From: Dendrolimus kikuchii
Taxonomy: Eukaryota; Arthropoda; Insecta; Lepidoptera; Lasiocampidae
Reading direction: 5' to 3'
Length of the DNA: 64,000 nucleotides
Assembly: GCA_019925095.2 (NCBI GenBank)
Contig: CM034414.1
Coordinates: 1,404,001 to 1,468,000, forward strand
Shown: one piece after another, positions 24,501 to 38,871 of the stretch
Numbering within the stretch: the stretch's first letter is position 1
How the letters are laid out: each line of letters opens with the position of its first letter
Notes under the pieces: model-generated
Told to the model about the DNA's origin: nothing
The model's database searches: none
Seen by the model: the letters and a program-made list of their open reading frames with translations, nothing else
Translations under genes and position numbers: made by a program

Positions 24501-27500
24501 TAATAAAAAGTACCTTTTAAGTTGCTACAAATAGTAAAAGCTATGCAGCTGTGTACTTTCTTTTATCGCTTTATTATCCTAGCCTGTAATAAACTCGATT
24601 GTCGGCATCATGCATACTGAAATTTCTAAGTACTTCCTTTATCATAAATATGAATGAAATAAGTAAAAAATACAACAAAATTGCTGGTGGAGCAAAAGAC
24701 GTCAGACAAAAATAACAGAGTACTCTCCATTTAACGACAACTCTATATAACGCCACAAAATGCACAGTCCGTTCAGTGTCGTTATATAGAGTTTACACTA
24801 TAGATAGGATATAGATAGATTATATTGTAGAATAGCAGAAGGTGATGTTAGGAGCCTTAAGAACAGACGAGCGTGCATGACAAGAGTTATGAATGTCAAA
24901 GAAGCAAGTGAGGTGTGTAAGAATAAGCCTAAATGGCGCTCTGTTGTTCGTGCCTACCCCGCAAGGGAACTGGCGTGAAGTTATGTATGTATGTATGTAT
25001 GTATATTGTAGAATGTGAATATTTGGCTTCAGAATCGACACATGCATAGTCGGCGATGATTCGACGTGCGATCAGGCCCAGAACGAGAAATGCAGGACGG
25101 AAGCCGGTGAGTGGATTTGCTTAGTTTAGTAATGGAGAGCTTCACTCCTCTAGCAAGAAACGCGGCTCTGTGAGGAGGGTCTGTGTGATTTTTACAAATT
25201 GAACTTTTTTTTATCGAAATTGCAATACAGAAGTGATCTTGGGTAATTTTGGCTTAACCAAAATGATGTCCAGCTATTTTGAAAATAAACTTTTCTTTCT
25301 TTCTTATTTCTCAAACAGTAATATTAGAAAGGCACTTGGGTAATAAATATCTCTATAGAAATATTATAAACGCGAATGTTTGTAAGAATGTATGGAATCG
25401 AGTATGTTTGTTACTCTTTCACACAAAAACTACTGAATGGATTTTGATGAAACCTTACAATAATATAGCTTACACATTAGAATAATACATAGGCTATAAT
25501 TTATAAAGGTGTAGTGTGATTTTTTTTTATTGCTGGCGATCAGCAGACAGGCGGACGGCCCACTTAATGGAAAGCGGTTACCATCGCCTATGGACATTTG
25601 CAACACGAAAGTTGCTACAGATGCGCTGCTGCTCTCTTAAGGGAGACTGGAACCTGGTCACTAATGCCGAAACACAACTCAAGGTTGTTATGGCGATATA
25701 CTTTAGACCAGGGGTGGTAGCCATCCAGTCGGGCACATGCCCTACCACCTGGCTGTGGGTTGTTAAGTCGCCTCTTACGACAGGCCGCTCGGCCGCAGGA
25801 AATTGTATTCCTGCACGGATATAAAATTATCCAAAATATAACGATTTTCAATCGCCACACGAGTGAGACCGCGGGCGAAGCTAGTCTTATATAAAATTAC
25901 GACTCGCGCTTAGTCTGTGAAACTTTAAATGTTAGTTCTCTTATTGCTAAAGCACAGCAGACAGGCTGACGGCCCAACTGTGATGGAAAGTGGTTACCGT
26001 CGCCAATGGACATTAGCAACACCAGAGATGATGTCAATGTGCTGCCGGTCTACAATGAATATAATTTCCTGCGTTGAGGTGGCCTGTCGTAAGAGGCGAC
26101 AAAACAACCCACAGCCAGGGGGTAGGGTATTTGCCCGTCTGGATGGTTACCCTTCCTGATCTAAAGTATGTCGCCATAACAACCTTGAGTTGTGTTCCGG
26201 CGAAGCGGTGGTAAACTCGTGACTTTCAATAAGTAATCTGTAATAGTCCATTTTGAAACGTGGAAACGCCGCTAGCCTTTTGGGAAAGTTCCTGGAAAGT
26301 GACAGTGGTTTGAGACCAATAACTTAGGTTTTTTTTCCTTTTTTATTTAGTTTTTATATAGTATATTTTATAGTTTACTTTTAAGTTTATATTTATTGGA
26401 GTTTTATCAATAATAAATTTAAAAAATTGATATAAATACATTCATTTTTATTAACTTCTTAAACAACATTAAGAAGTTAATAAAAATCAAATTTTAGTAC
26501 TTTTTTTTAATACATTAAAAGAAAACTAAACTTATTTGATACATATTTTCATTTAGTATGCTCAGACGACCTTGTCTTCTTCCTCATAACTCTTAACTCA
26601 TTTCTCATGTATCATATCCATCTTGACATTTTCATCTAGCCGAGTAGAGATGTTTTTGGTGTATCACTTTTCAATAATATTGTATATTTGTTTACTTAGT
26701 TCTTTCATTCTGATGTATTTCAGGAATTTCTAGCTGCCAATGTAGGCCTGGGTTCGCGAGAAGGATCCACAGGGACCCTTGCAGGAGGGTTGTATCCCTT
26801 GTGATGAACTTGAGGGTCGACAGGCTCTATGACAGGAAGGTAAGTGATGTCCCATTATGATCGTCCATAGAAAATTCGAAAATCATGTCAGTTAGAGGAC
26901 CAAAATGAAATTTGCAACTTCGCTCGCAGATTACAACGTTTTTGAATATGTGTGTGGCCAGTGTCTAGTCTTCCTTTAGAGAGCCGGCAGCACATTGCGA
27001 CCGGGACTTTTGGGAGGGCTTGCGTGGGGCCATGGGAAGGCCAACACGTTGAGGCCCCTTGCCTAATAATGCACCTAAGGACAAGCCACGGCCAGTGTAG
27101 GACTATTGTGAGAAATGTGAACAGAAAAAACCGGGCTATTGGGGTAAACTGCTAATGGTACTAGGGGTCTGGGAATATGGGGACTATGGCGTCTGCCCGT
27201 CGCAATGTTCAGGGAACATGGAAAAATGGGCAGACGGTGACTCGCCACTCCCTGCATGGGCCCCAAAAAATGCCATAGAAGACGGGGGCAACATGCGTGT
27301 GAGTGGCTAAGGGGTGTAAAGAGGTGGGCTGCAGGTTCACCGAAGCTACTTCTGACGTTATGCCATTTATCACTTCCACCCCTGGAGCTTGAGTCTTAGC
27401 TCTAGCGATCTCCATTCCTTGCCGGCTGGCTAAGGCAAGCACGAAGGGGGGGGGTCTTGTCTTGACCCCCGGAATCAGATCCGAGGTATCGCTACTCAAC

Positions 27501-30500
27501 TAAAGCTTCGCCACAAAGCCCCCCTGCGGGCTTACTTATTTTTATTATTATTACATTATTAACTATTACTCTTTTTATTATTATATTATTAACTATTGCT
27601 CGTCAGGTCGTCTGGGATGCTAAACTGGCTGACAAGGAATCTGATCCTTACCATCAGCTAAGTTACGAGGCTGTTCGAGCTGTGAGTATTATTTATTCAA
27701 TTTTTTTTCTTGACAGAAAATTTTAACGCCATCTAACTTTTTATATAGGTTTTCTATAGAGTGCAAAATTCATCTTGTAGATTATGTAACTTTACGATAG
27801 ATGGCGTTGATAGTATAATAATCGAAATTATTCATTTGTGTATGTAACCTTTGAAGGTGTGACTTGTTTGTTTGTTTGTTCCAGATCGACTCCGCCTTCT
27901 CTATGACGCCGTTCTCTGACGACTTTGTGAGTGGCAGCGTGAATTCAGTACACAAGGGAGATGAGCATCATCAAGGGGTCTTCGTTAATTTCACTGTACT
28001 AGTAAGTTTATTTAATTATAGCCTATACAAATTAATATTAATCAAAAATCTAAAATATCCTATAAATAAACCTAACTTAAAAATATATATACAATAGTAA
28101 AAAAAAAAACTAATATTAAAATAAAACCTATATTAAAGCCCGTCCAGCCCCACCAGACCACTGTCGCTGGGCATTGTACCTAGAAGGCTGGCAGCATTAC
28201 CTCGCTGGATACAAAGGCTAATCCTTTGAGCGAGGTAAGCTCCTAAGCTCCTCCTAACTAGTAAGTCATATACCTCCTACATTATCGCTTCTCGATAATA
28301 TGCTATCTTGAATATTTAAATTATAGAAAAAAGTTTTTAAACTTTCAGAAAATAATCTTATTGAAAGGAATAATTTTTTTTACTTAATATTTTCTTAAGT
28401 TTTCGCGACTAGTATACACAATAAAACTACGTTTTAACGGTTTTAAGCGCGGTAATTTTATTTGATTTTCATTATTCCGACGTTTCGGCCACTTCTCAGT
28501 GGCCGTGATCACGGAAGACAAAGATGTCAAGTGTCAACGAGTACCGTTAAAGTTTTATGTAGCCTACCGCCAACTTGTTAATTTTAATTTTGTTTATAGT
28601 TATTATTTACTCTATGGGAGCCTAATTTGATTTACTTTCTTAATTAACTTTTTTGCTGTTATGGGAGCTGTATACGTCTAGTCATCGCAGCGGACAACGA
28701 ACTACTGGCACGCGCAACGCGGGAGCGCACATATTAATAGCTGCTCTATCTCGCTCGCACATCATCCGTCCCGCTCACACATTGTGCTATATATTGCACT
28801 AGCTGTACGACATGTGAATATTTGTACTTAAGGTTACCGTTTCGAAAATAAATGAGTTCAGTTCAGTTCAGTTCACATCAGCACTCGACAGTGAGTACTA
28901 CTCTCTGCCATCTGAAGTATCATTTAACCTCTACCTCTCATACATATCACGGGTTTTAGAAAAATTACATCGGAAAAGGCGATTTTAAAAATGTTTTGTC
29001 GGACTTATAGACATGACGGCCTCTGTGGTTGAGCGGGCTAAACCTTTGCCGGCTTACCTCACTGCAACGCTGAGGTTCCGGGTTCGGTTCCTGGTGTGGT
29101 AAATTTCGGAAACGAATTTTCGCCGTTATTTGCTATTTTGTCTGGGTATCCAGGATCGGCCTCAGAGTAGTCAGTTGTATATTACCCGTAATATATATGC
29201 TATGGGTTTCTCGCCGCTTCTTCTCCTATAACACGTTGCGAAGCGGTGTACATAGAATAGGAAGTAGATTTAAATTTTGACTTACATGTATGACCGAAAA
29301 CATAAGTCAGGCAAAGTCACTCGCCATTTTTAAAAAACTGGTACGTGAATATTATCTCACTTTATAATAAATATTTAATACCTAATTACGTACATACATA
29401 CATACATACATACATAACTTCACGCCAGTTCCCTTGCGGGGTAGGCACGAACAACAGAGCGCCATTCAGGCTTATTCTTACACACCTCACTTGCTTCTTT
29501 GACATTCATTACTCTTGTCATGCACGCTCGTCTGTTCTTAAGGCTCCTGACATCACCCTCCGCTAGTACACGATCAATTTGATCATGTACATGATTACAT
29601 GTATGTTTATTTATTAGTGTGTTTATATATTAATATTATGTATATCTTAATATATGTATATAAATTACGTGTCACGTTATTCGTCCGCGATGGACTCCTA
29701 AACTACTTGACCGATTTTAATCAAATTTTCACACCGTGTGCAGTTTGATCCAACTTGAAAGATAGGTTAGCTTACATTTGGACCCGGTAGGTGGAGCTGC
29801 AATCGGGTTCTACATTTTATTTCTTCAGGGCAGAACAACGTCTGCCGGGACAGCTAGTTAGTATATATAATATTAATATATTATGTATTAATACTATTAT
29901 TAATATTGTATAGCTATTGCTGAGGAATGCTCCGGTGGTTCGGGCATGTGGAAAGAATGCATGACGAAAGAATGACTAAACAGATATACAATGCAAAAGT
30001 GGATGGATGCAGAAGTCGTGGAAGGCCACGACACACCTTCCATGATCAAATTGATCGTGTACTAGCAGAAGGTGATGTCAGGAGCCTTAAGAACAGACGA
30101 GCGTGCATGGCGAGAGTTATGAATGTCAAAGAAGCAAGTGATGTGTGTAAGAATAAGCCTAAATGGCGCTCTGTTGTTCGTGCCTACCCCGCAAGGGAAC
30201 TGGCGTGAAGCTATGTATGTATGTTATTGTTTATTCTCTATTTTTTATTCTTTTTAGGTATATGTATTTAATTTGCACACTACCGTCATATACTTGCGAA
30301 TCTCCCGTTGATAAAATCCAAAGCCCGAGTTGTCTGGAAGAGATCGCTCTAAAGCGATAAGGCCGCCCTTTGCTCCTACTTTTAATGGTTAAATGTGACT
30401 ACTGTAAATTGTTTATTTTATGTCTATGTAGTGAAAAATAAAGAGTTTTCTATCTATCTATCTACCTTCAAAAAGTGTTTGCCAGTGGAACTTATTTTGA

Positions 30501-33500
30501 ATTTGAATTTAATGTTGTTTTAAACGGCTTCGTTTTTGTTAACAGATGCAAGAAACCCCGGAAACCCTTCGATCCTCGGTGGCCATTGATATCCATAAAC
30601 ACATCTTGGGTGTGATAAGGCGGCGTTCCAACAACGTTGGCACTTCAGCGTTGTGGGTGGACACGCCTCAAGGCAGCGTGTTGCCATTAAGAGGTACGTA
30701 TATAGACGAGTAGCCGTTGCCCGCGGCTTTGCCTGCGTAGATTTTATTTATCCGTGCAGGAACGGAGAAAGAATACAATTTCTTGCGTAAGAGGCGACAG
30801 AACAACCCACAGCTAGGTGGTAGGGCATTTGCCCGACTGGATGGCCACCACCCCTGGTCTGAAGTATGTCGCCATAACAACCGTGAGTTGTGTTCCGGCA
30901 TCAGTGACCAGGTTCCAGTCTCCCTTAAGAGAGCAGCAGCGCATTAGTAGCACCTTTGGTGTTGCAAATGTCCATAGGCGATGGTGACCGCTCTCCATCA
31001 AGTGGGCCGTCTGCCTGTCTGCTGAACTCCTGCAATAAAAGAAAAAAAATGTGGCCTCTCGAGTTGTCACAAGAACTTCGTCGAATGGTGTCCGTTGATA
31101 ACATACCTACGGTTCAGCTCAACTATACATAGGGTCAGGAAAATGAAGAAACTATATTGTAATCTAAGATCTGGGCCAAAGGCCTAGCTACCAAGCCATA
31201 AACCTAAATACATAAAATAACTTTGAATACTTAAACTCTCTTTTCTTTCACCATATCTCAATTGATTAGGGTCGGCACAATATGTCTTTTCCTTCCACAC
31301 TCCTCTACTCTGACATAGGGCCTCTGTACACACATACATACATAACTTCACGCTAGTTCCCTTGCGGGGTAGGCACGAACAACAGAGCGCCATGTAGGCC
31401 CATTCTTACACACCTCACTTGCTTCTTTGACATTCATAACTCTTGTCATGCACGCTCGTCTGTTCTTAAGGCTCCTAACATCACCTTCTGCTAGTACACG
31501 ATCAATTTGATCAGGGCCTCTGTCACACCACAAATCATCATACCATCCTCCACATAATCCATCCATCCTTTTTTTGTCTACCTTTACATTTGTACCCATC
31601 CATCTTGTAGTTTAACATTCGTTTTATTACAAGCTTTTTGAGTTGCCCCCCCCTCCCATATACCATGGAGCTGATCTGATGATGGAGTCGGAAGATGGCC
31701 ACAGGAACTCCCGTACCAAACAAGATAGACCCGTCGTGTTTGGGCTCGTTTCACTTGTCTTGGCTAGTACTCTGCTGCTACATGATATGCAGGATCACAA
31801 AAGCTTGTATTTAAAAACCTTTTTAAAAAAACTTATTTTTACATAACGTTCCATTTTATCATAAGAGTGTATTTAATTCTTTTTTCAAAGTTTCCACGGA
31901 GAAGGGAATTAAATCACTAAATAATCACTAAAAAATGAAAAATTAATAATAGTTTAAAAAAATACGCTTTTATAGAAAATCCAACTAAAAAATAGAAAAT
32001 AAATTTGAATTAAAATTATTGTAAGAAAAAATGATTTTACATACATACATACATACATACATAACTTCACGCCAGTTCCCTTGCGGGGTAGGCACGAACA
32101 ACAGAGTGCCATTTTGGCTTATTCTTACACACCTCACTTGCCTCTTTGACATTCATTACTAAAAATGATTTTATTGTAAAAAAAGCGTGGGGTGCATGGT
32201 TTCAATGGTTATAAATATTTTATGAACAGATATGAGTAGAAGGGTTATTTTGATAATATCCTGAAAAGCACCCCACGCTTTTTTAACAATAAAATCATTT
32301 TTTCTTACACTATTTTTAATTCAAATTTATTAACATTTATTTTCTATTTTTTTGTTGGATTTTCTATAAAAGTGTATTTTTTAATTTTTTTTAAAACTAT
32401 TATTTATTTTAGATTTATACATAATAAAATTACGTTTTAACGGTTTTAAGCGCGGTAATTTATTTTATTTTTATTACCCCGATGTTACGGCCACTTTTCA
32501 GTGGCCATGATCACGGAAGACAAAGATGTCAAGCGTCAATCAGTATTGTTAAAGTTTTATTTACCCTGCCGCCAACATGTTTATTTTAATTCCTAGCTGT
32601 GCCCGCGACGTCGTCCGTGTGGAATTTGCTTTCAAAACCTTCCGATTTTGAAACATTCTTCATTGGTGCTCCGCTCCTATTGGTCTTAGCGTGATGATAT
32701 ATAGCCTATAACCTTCCTCGATAAATGGGCTATCCAACACTGGAAGAATTTTTCAAATCAGACCAGTAGTTCCTGAGATTAGCGCGTTCCAACAAACAAT
32801 ATTAGTATATTTGGCTACAACACTAATACTTACATTTTAAATATCGCGATATCTTTTGAATGAAACTTCCGAATTGAATAATTCAAAAAGTTCTAGAAAG
32901 GTATTGAATTCGTCTTGAATATGGAGTAATTTATTTTGATAAGGATTAATACCAAGGTACAAAATAAAGAGTTTTTGAAACGACGGCATTTTAATTATTT
33001 AAAAAAACAAAAGAAAACACTTGTTAGATAACTACAATAGTTAGACATATGGTTACGAGATATTTTTTTTAGACAATTATATGTTCTGCAAAGTGGTAGT
33101 ACATTGTTTTGTTCTATAATCAATAGTTTTCTTTTTTTTTTTATTGGACTTGACTTTATGTTGTTGGTCCGAAGACCTTACAACTTTACCGGGGTCTTTG
33201 GGGCGAGTGCCCGGGGGGGCAACTTGCTCGAGGGAGCTCCCTAAGAAGTTTTACCTCGGCTGGACTGTTGCCATGAGAGGGGGATGAATTTAATGATGCC
33301 CACCATAGGGCGATACAAAGCACTAATTGAGAACGGGCGACGGGTAATATAAAGCCCGAAGGGAAGGATCACGGCGGGCCGGGATCGGTGGTTTGCGGTG
33401 GCCTACGCTATCTTACTGCCGTTTCGCGACGTGTTATGGCTGGGAGAGAAGAAACGGCGAAAGAAACTTCCCAGCAACACGCCTAGTCTATCCTGTGGGG

Positions 33501-36500
33501 TGAGCTATGTCTCCTAGCGTCCCTCGCGGGGACGTGGAGAGATCTTGATTGGCGGCGTCTGAGACGCCGCCGTCTGTGTCTGTCTGTCGGTGCCTGCCAG
33601 CCTACTGTTCTAACCGTGGGCGGACTGATCCGGGCCAGCCGTTTCGTAATAACGTCGACTCTGTCCGTCAGGACGTTACGCGGTCGTCGCACAAGAGCCT
33701 TTCGACGAGGCTTATAATCGGACGCGGACACGACGAGCGGATTTCGATGGTGCGGCGCGAGATCGAAATACTTACGCGAGAGCAACGTAATGTAGTTTTT
33801 GATGGAGGGAAGCTCCAGATCGCGGTGGAGGTCGACGTTACGCATATAGAGGGGAGCACCGACGGCTCTGCGCATGAATTTATTCTGCACGATTTGCAGT
33901 TTATCTAAAAGGGCAGGCTTGACATGGCCGAATACCACACTCGCGTATGTCATGATCGGGAGGATGCATGTTTTATACAGAGTAAGCTTGTGTCTGAGGG
34001 ACATTTTGCTTCGTTTGTCTATCATGGGTGCTAAACGACCCATCACAAATCGCGCTCTATTTCGGACTATAGTGATATGCTCGTTGAAGCGCAAGTTCCG
34101 ATCTAGGGTGACACCAAGATATTTGGTGTACTTTGCCCAGGGGATTTGTTGTTCATAGAGCGAAATGGTTTTTAGGCGAAGGCTAGCGCGTTTGGGGGAG
34201 CGAAGCGTGCCCGGGGAAAAGAACATTGCTGCGCTTTTCTCCGGGTTTACCTCTATCCTCCATTTGCGAAACCATTCGCCTAGCTCTGTGACAGCTGCCT
34301 GCAGCCGGACGCAAGCCATTTGTCGGTTTTGATCTGATGTATAGAGTGCGGTGTCATCCGCAAAGAGGGCCAACTCCACATCTGGAGTTTTTGGGATGTC
34401 GCTGGTGTACAGCGTGAAGAGTAGTGGCGACAGAGCCGAGCCCTGTGGTACACCGGCTGTGAGTGGGTGAGGGGACGAGCGCGTTCCATCCACTCGAAAA
34501 CGGAAGCTGCGACCTAGGAGGAAGTCTCGCAAGATGAGCACGAGTCTGTCTGGCATACCGAACTGGTACAGCTTGTAAATCAAGCCGTTGTGCCAGACCT
34601 TGTCGAAGGCTTTTGCTACGTCTAGAAACAGTGCGGCTGTTCCTATAGGGCGGGGGCGATGGGCAAAATGAGATAATATGTGCTCCGTGATGCGGTGCAC
34701 CTGTTGGACGCATAAGTGTCTGGCACGGAAGCCAAATTGCTCATCGGGTATTAGATGTTTGCTGAAGGCAAAATCTCTAAGTCGAGAGAGGATGACCCTC
34801 TCGTAAAGCTTGCTGAGTGCGCTCAGTAGGCTGATTGGACGGTAGCTGGACGGTTTATTAGCCGGTTTTCCCGGCTTGTGAATACCGATGACATCTGCTT
34901 CCTTCCAGATCGCGGGAAAGGAGCAGTTTGTTATGGCGGCATTGAAGATGCTCACTAGAATTATAATTAGATGGGCGGGTAGGAGTTTTAAAACGCGATT
35001 GTTGATGCCATCGGTCCCTGGGGCCTTTCCCGGTTTGAGAGACTTGATCAGATCTTGCACTTCTTCGACCGTGACCGTGTCGAGTGTGGTTTCCGCTGGT
35101 AAGGAGGATCTACGTTCGACCTCGGAGTCTACCTCCGTCAGGTGTGACTGGTCGACGTTTTGCGTAGTGGGGGAGCATTGAAGCTCTAGACTCTGAGCAA
35201 GGCACTCGGCCTTCTCCTCGTCATCGAACGCCTCGGTGTTGTCGGCTCTTTCTAGCGCGGGTATGACAGTAAGGGTGTCTGATTTGAGAGCTCTAGCTAG
35301 CTTCCAGTACGCCTGGTGAGTTGGTTCGATATCCCTCAACGTTCTGTCCCAACGTTGTTCCCTGACTTCCCGGGTACGTAGTTTGACCTCGCGCTCTAGT
35401 TCGCGGAGTCGGACTCTGTTATCCTCGGTGGGATATCTGTCGTGAGCTCTGGAGGCGGCTCTCTTTTCCCTCAGCAGTACCCTCACCTCGTCCGGCAGGC
35501 ATAAGTGGCGGTCATCCTCCACTGGCACCTGCCTGGACGAGTTGCGCACTGCGGATTGAAGGTGGCTGGTGAGGGCCTCGATTGCCGTCTCCGTGTCTTG
35601 GCGGGACACGATGTGGTCCGGGATGCGGTCCAGGTCTTGTGAACTGGTTGCCTTGAGGAGGGTCTCAAGTCTCAACCAATCCACAGAGGTCCTAGTTTCA
35701 GATGTCTGGTCTGTCTGTGGTCCTAATCTGAGGATAACCGGACGATGGTCCGAGTCGATATCGTCCATCGTTTCGATCGAATGGAATTGAAGGGTTACGC
35801 CCCTCAGTAATGCTAGGTCGAGAGTGTTTGGGGTCCCCCAGTCGCGGTTGGGGGGGTATCTTGTGGGGGTCTGAATAGTTTTCGCAGCGCACGCCATGTA
35901 AGGATTTTTTCGGGTCATTTTTTTTACACCTTGGGTTACATTATTGGACTTTTAGTAAGGATCCCTAATTTTTTTGAAAATATAATATAGCCTATAGCCT
36001 TCCTCGATAAATGTGCTATTCAACACTGAAAGAATTTTTCAAATCGGACCAGCGGTTCCTGAGATTAGCGCGTTTATACAAACAAACAAACTCTTCTGCT
36101 TTATAATACTAGTATAGATTTAGGTTTTAATTTTGTTTATGGTTATTATTTACTCTATGGGAGCCTAATCTAATTTACCAACGCTTCGCAATATAATTGT
36201 GAACATGTATGTGGCTTTATTCAACTAATGTACTTTTATCTAATCAATGAAAACTCGGCCTTAAATAGTGTAAAATTATTGTACAGATTTGGACGAATGC
36301 GCCTCTTCGGATCTGAACGACTGTCATCAGCTGGCCACCTGCACCAACACCTGGGGTGGATTCAGGTAGGTGGATGTTTCTTCAAGATCATGGATGGAGA
36401 GGATGCTTGGTGGAGGAATGTGAGTTTGTTTGAAGGGTGCGAGAGGTTCTCTGAATGAGAATGTCAATTTGTTTGATTGGTAATGTGAATTTGTTTGAAT

Positions 36501-38824
36501 GAAAATGTGAATTTGTTTGAATGAAAATGTGAATAGAACATTGCAAAGCGAACCTCCTCGTATTCCCTAGGTTACTTATACTAGCTATGATAGACGGCTT
36601 TGTGTCCTAGCTCATAGATTGCGCTCCGGTCACACTCCACTAAATAAATTTTATCATCTTGTGGGAGAGAGCAATACTCCAAATTGTCTGCATTGTCATA
36701 TAGTGGAAGACGTACAGCATTTGTTAGTGGAATGTGTTCAGACCAGAGACGGCAGGAAAGGGCTGGTGGATGCTCTGGGAATTAATCTGATGGACGTGGG
36801 TGTTTTCCAGAGCTTTTTGTCGCGGCCACAGTCTGCTGCGGCTCTTTTAATTTATAAAATAGTGAAACTATTTATGTAAATTTGTGGAATTGTATAATTA
36901 GGGTAAGATGGCGGGCTGACGTGGTGACATTATCACTAAAAGCCCCTAAATAAATTAGATAATAAAATAAAGTGAATTTGTTTGAATGAAAATGTGAATT
37001 TGTTGGAATGAAAATGTGAATTTGTTTGAATGAAAATGTGAATAGAACATTGCAAAGCGAGCCTCCTCGTATTCCCTGGTTTACTAATACTAGCTATGAT
37101 AGACGGCTTTGTGTCCTAGCCCATAGATTGCGCTCCGGTCACATTCCACTAAATAAATTTTATCATCTTGTGGGAAAGAGCAATACTCCAAATTGTCTGC
37201 ATTGCCATATAGTGGAAAACGTACAGCATTTGTTAGTGGAATGTGTTCGGACCAGAGACGGCAGGAAAGGGCTGGTGGATGCTCTGGGAATTAATCTGAT
37301 GGAAGTGGGTGTTTTCCAGAGCAATTTGTCGCGGCCACAGTCTGCTGCGGCTCTTTTAATTTATAAAATAGTGAAACCATTTGTGTAAATTTGTGGAATT
37401 GTATAATTAGGGTAAGATGGCGGGCTGACGTGGTGACATTATCTCTAAAAGCCCCTAAATAAATTAGATAATAAAATAAAGTGAATTTGTTTGAATGAAA
37501 ATGTGAATTTGTTTGAATGCAAATGTGAATTTGTGAGTTTGTTTGAATGAAAATGTGAATTTGTTTAAATGAAAATGTGAATTTGTTTGAATAAGAATGT
37601 AAATTTGTTTGAATGAAATGTGAATCTGTTTGAATGATAATGTGAAGTTATTTGAGGGATGTGAGAGGCTTTTTGAAGGAGAATGTGAATATTTGGAGAA
37701 GTTATGAAAGCTTATTTTAAGAGAAAAGTGAGGTTGTTTGAAAGGGTAGAAGAGATTGCGTGAATGTTATTTTATTAGGATGTTGTTTCAATGTGTGTTT
37801 GAATAGTTACTGTTGTTTGAAGCGGAATGTCTGTTTGTTTAAGAAAATGTGACATACAATTAACAAGGGGAATCTGAGTTGCTTTGAGTAGTACTAAAGG
37901 TTACTTTTGTCGGAAAGAGAATATGAGGTTGTTCGGAGGGATTAGAGAGATTGCTGGAAGGGTAATTTTAATATTTTTCAGTACTGATTGCTTGAGGTTG
38001 TTTGAGGTAGATGTGAGTTTGTTTGGAGGGATTAGAACGATTGTTGGAAGGATTTTTTGAAGCCTGCATGCTTGAATGGGTGATGTGTGGTTATTTGAAT
38101 TATATGAGGTTGTTTGAAGTGGATGTGAGTGTACAAAGTATGTACAATAGTTAGCGTTTTACAAATAATCAAATGCGGCCTAACGCTTAACAACACGTTT
38201 ATATTAATATGTTTTCAGTAATTAAATCAGTGTCATTACAGCGCTCGTTGGGTTTGATATTTCGTATGTAGTGAAACACTTACAAGTCAATAGATGGCGC
38301 TGTGCAATAATTGATGTCACAAACGTTTCTCGAAACATACAAAGAATATATACAATTTTTCAACTATAACAGATGGGCCTAGGCCTGCGAGGTACAACAT
38401 TAGCCTCGCTGGAAGATCTTCCTTTGAGACGGAGGAGCATTCCATCTCGCTCCTCCAACTGGTAGCGTCACTCCCTTCACGTACATTTTACCCTTCCGTT
38501 CTATACTAAAACTGTATACACACTACAGTTTTTTGGTCCTTCGAGCCGGATATGAACCAGCGACCTGGATGGATGACTATTGTACATACTTTGTACAGTG
38601 AGTTTGTTTGAGGGGTACAATAGGCGGTTTGAAGGGGAATATCGTTTTTGCAGAAATATAATTAGTTATATAATATAACTAGCTGATACCCACCCGCTTC
38701 GCGTGCCGTAAAATCCGTTCTTAGCTGAGCTCTACTTGGCGAAAGGAAGGTCCATGCCAAATGTCAAGTTATAGGTATTATAGTTCCTGAGATGTCGTGA
38801 TGAGTCACTATATACGTGGATTTC

Positions 38825-38871
<47 letters not shown>

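Larger units (their letters stand above)
32593..36118 (-). mobile_element. Helitron split by a Jockey-like LINE
   Basis: Read on the - strand: starts TCTATACTAGTATTATAAAG at 36118 and ends ACAGCTAG at 32593. Without the LINE and one target copy it is 774 bp, matching the 785 bp relative at 3240-4024 along its length. Confidence 0.85.
32402..36195 (+). repeat. Repeat P split by a Helitron
   Basis: 32402-32592 carries the 5' half (ACGTTTTAACGGTTTTAAGC to CCGCCAACATG) and 36119-36195 the 3' half (TTTTAATTTTGTTTATGG to CTAATCTAATTTACC). Together they rebuild the unit seen intact at 39953-40268. Confidence 0.75.
36440..38125 (+). repeat. Intronic minisatellite, ~22 bp unit
   Basis: Degenerate arrays of GAATTTGTTTGAATGAAAATGT-like units (GTGAATTTGTTTGAATG is the core), interrupted by two copies of a LINE fragment and decaying after about 37650 into GAGGTTGTTTGAAG variants. 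Confidence 0.8.

Noticed and set aside
36228..36458. ATG-started frame over exon 11
   Set aside because: Different phase from the EGF frame; the exon is defined by its acceptor, donor and DLDEC motif instead.
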